From Nocardia spumae (GTDB lineage: Bacteria > Actinomycetota > Actinomycetes > Mycobacteriales > Mycobacteriaceae): a stretch of DNA of 64,000 bases. How positions within the stretch are numbered: position 1 is the stretch's first letter; each line of letters starts with the position of its first letter. The position numbers were made by a program, and so were the translations under genes. Location of the stretch: assembly GCF_020733635.1 (NCBI RefSeq), contig NZ_JAJFZL010000001.1, forward strand, positions 6,200,001 through 6,264,000, in the 5' to 3' direction. The notes beneath the pieces are model-generated. The model was not told the DNA's origin and did not search any database. It was given only the letters and a program-made list of their open reading frames with translations. Of the stretch, positions 62,499-64,000 are shown piece after piece.

Positions 62499-64000
62499 CG
62501 CGGCACTCCCGCACCGACCTCGAGCAGTACCGGAATCGTGAGGACGGTGTAGTTCCGTTCGACCTGGATCCATATCCGGTACGTGCCCGGGGCCGCGAAG
62601 GTGTAGGTGAACGGCACGGCGGGACCGTAGGCGGCGACGGTTTCGTCGGGAGCGCTGTCTCCGTTCACGGGCGGCATCAGCATCGCGCCATCGGTCGACA
62701 TATCGCCCATTCCGGGCATCTTCGCCATATGGTCGGCCGGCATCGCCCCCATCGAGTGGGCGTGACCCCACACCGGCGCCTGCTGGACCGCGGTGCCGAG
62801 ATCGTTGTCGCCGGTGAGCGGTCCGGCGACGATCATATGCCCGACCATGCCGAGCCACGGCTGGAGTTCGGCGGTCCCGCCCACGGTCGCGGTCACCGTG
62901 GCCGGGGCGCCGGCCCGGGCCGTGGTGGCGCTGACCCGGATCGGAATACCGTCGACAGCCGAGGTCGCGGCGCCGTCCGGGCCGGGACGCAGCGCCGCGC
63001 CGTCCTCCCGCCGATCGCCCGCGGCGCGATCGCCGCCGATATCGAAACCGGTTGCGGCGCGCACCATCTGGACACCGCCGCCGCGACGCTCGAGTTCCAC
63101 CGACAGGGCGTAGTGCCCGGCCTCGGGAGCGCTCACGCGCAACCGATACTCGCCCGGTCCGATCCGGATCGGATGCAGATGTGCGAGTCGCCCGCTCGGA
63201 CTCACCACCAGCGCATGGATCAGGGCCTCGTCCACGACGACCAGGTCGTCGACGGGAATGCCGGTCGCCGCGTCGATCAGGTTCAGCTCCAGATCTGCGG
63301 GCGTACCGGCTCGCGGCGGAACACCGGCGACCGACACCATGACCGGCGGACGGGAGTAGTCCGACAGCTGCGGTTGCCGCGCGGCATAGGGATCGGCGGC
63401 CTCGTCCACACTCGGATCGAGCTGTATGCCGGGCTGCGGCGGTAACGGCAGCGAGGTGGAGAGCATCGCGGCGGTGAGCGCGACCGCGACACCGGCCACC
63501 ACACCCGCTCCCGGCAGCAGCGCCCACGCACTGCGCCGGGCTCGGATCGCGACCACGGCGGCCACCGGCAACAGCACGCCGGCGACCACGAAGCCGCCGT
63601 ACACGAATCGCTCCGGCGGCGTGACGATCTGCGCGGGCACCACGAACGGGATCCGCGCCGCCCGGGCGCCGTCGTCGACCGCCAGTTCCCACGGTCCCGG
63701 GCGGTCCACCCGCAGCGTCGTCGAGAACATGCCGGGCGTACCGGCCAGCTCGACCGCGCCGCGCTCGGTGGGAGCGCCGGGGGCCGGCCTGTGCGCCGAT
63801 GACGCCGCGCCGGTCGGCGTGAGCTCGAGGGCCAGCCTTCCCGCGGCGGTCCCGGCATGTGCCACCACCTCGATCCGCAGTGGGCCCGGTACCGAGGTCA
63901 CCCGCCGCAGGATCACGGTGAGCTCGCGATCACCGAGGGTCTGCGCGATCGACACGTCCCCACCCGCCGCGGGCGCGTCTGCGGTGGCGGGCCCGGCGAC
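62495..64000 (-). CDS. Exported protein with YtkA-like domain and Met/His-rich segment (5' end outside window)
   Basis: The frame is open to the right edge, so at least 500 residues are present and the true start is not seen. The N-terminal part (to about residue 110 of the visible chain) is a beta domain. Two membrane helices follow (VYGGFVVAGVLLPVAAVVAI and AWALLPGAGVVAGVAVALTAAML). Next comes a YtkA/FixH-like domain with the HLHP motif (VSPSGRLAHLHPIRIGPGEYRLRV). A second outer domain contains a stretch of eight Met and several His (VWGHAHSMGAMPADHMAKM and on), typical of Cu(I)-binding segments. With its three downstream genes it forms an overlapping operon, plausibly for copper or oxidase assembly. 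Confidence 0.78.
   Translation of the reverse strand, partial: VAGPATADAPAAGGDVSIAQTLGDRELTVILRRVTSVPGPLRIEVVAHAGTAAGRLALELTPTGAASSAHRPAPGAPTERGAVELAGTPGMFSTTLRVDRPGPWELAVDDGARAARIPFVVPAQIVTPPERFVYGGFVVAGVLLPVAAVVAIRARRSAWALLPGAGVVAGVAVALTAAMLSTSLPLPPQPGIQLDPSVDEAADPYAARQPQLSDYSRPPVMVSVAGVPPRAGTPADLELNLIDAATGIPVDDLVVVDEALIHALVVSPSGRLAHLHPIRIGPGEYRLRVSAPEAGHYALSVELERRGGGVQMVRAATGFDIGGDRAAGDRREDGAALRPGPDGAATSAVDGIPIRVSATTARAGAPATVTATVGGTAELQPWLGMVGHMIVAGPLTGDNDLGTAVQQAPVWGHAHSMGAMPADHMAKMPGMGDMSTDGAMLMPPVNGDSAPDETVAAYGPAVPFTYTFAAPGTYRIWIQVERNYTVLTIPVLLEVGAGVPR

Overview
The window comes from a GC-rich actinobacterium of the Mycobacteriales, most probably a Nocardia. The grounds are an MbtG-type lysine hydroxylase, mycobactin/nocobactin-type PKS and NRPS genes, seven 19-bp iron boxes of the IdeR/DmdR type, and an S10/spc ribosomal superoperon opened between rpsQ and rplN. 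The genus is an inference; no rRNA or tRNA gene is visible.

Layout. At the left edge (1-266) is the 3' end of a Uma2-family gene. It is followed by rplN-rplX-rplE-rpsN (448-1897, minus strand), which ends in a strong terminator with no rpsH after it. At the right (54437-59769, minus strand) lies rpsJ-rplC-rplD-rplW-rplB-rpsS-rplV-rpsC-rplP-rpmC-rpsQ, ending in a 36-bp perfect palindrome. About 52 kb of non-ribosomal DNA separates the two halves. From the left it holds an M13 metallopeptidase lipoprotein, a glycogen-debranching-like enzyme, an AlkB alkane hydroxylase and a secreted lipase. A roughly 36-kb iron-regulated siderophore island follows (9.5-46.5 kb). After it come housekeeping and accessory genes: a pseudouridine synthase, a CPBP protease, a large unknown membrane protein, an acyltransferase, a PhzS-like flavoprotein and a YdcF-like protein. 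Beyond rpsJ is a four-gene membrane/FixH-like operon that runs off the window (60175-64000).

Siderophore island. The genes fall into seven iron-box-linked units: (a) nbtG lysine N6-hydroxylase, with a divergent MTB12-like secreted protein; (b) formyltransferase plus NRPS C*-A-T; (c) siderophore-binding lipoprotein, NRPS C*-T, NRPS C-A-T-E and two half ABC transporters; (d) a divergent, probably leaderless siderophore-interacting flavoprotein; (e) an MbtB-like ArCP-Cy-A-T NRPS plus an NRPS C-A-T-E-C; (f) type II thioesterase, stand-alone KS (MbtC-like) and AT-KR-ACP (MbtD-like); (g) an ABC-2 exporter. Together these would build a salicyl-oxazoline, hydroxylysine, beta-hydroxyacyl, hydroxylysine siderophore with a formyl hydroxamate (amamistatin/formobactin/brasilibactin style). 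They would also export it, take back the iron complex and reduce it. Salicylate synthase and salicyl-AMP ligase are not in the window, as in Nocardia farcinica, where the nbt genes lie at two loci.

Oddities. Two NRPS genes, C*-A-T and C*-T, exceed what a mycobactin-type pathway needs, and both have condensation domains lacking the catalytic second His. One adenylation domain carries an Asp-rich tandem-repeat insertion. The gap between the two exporter permeases holds 74-bp tandem repeats, each of which is exactly one translationally coupled 24-codon mini-ORF.
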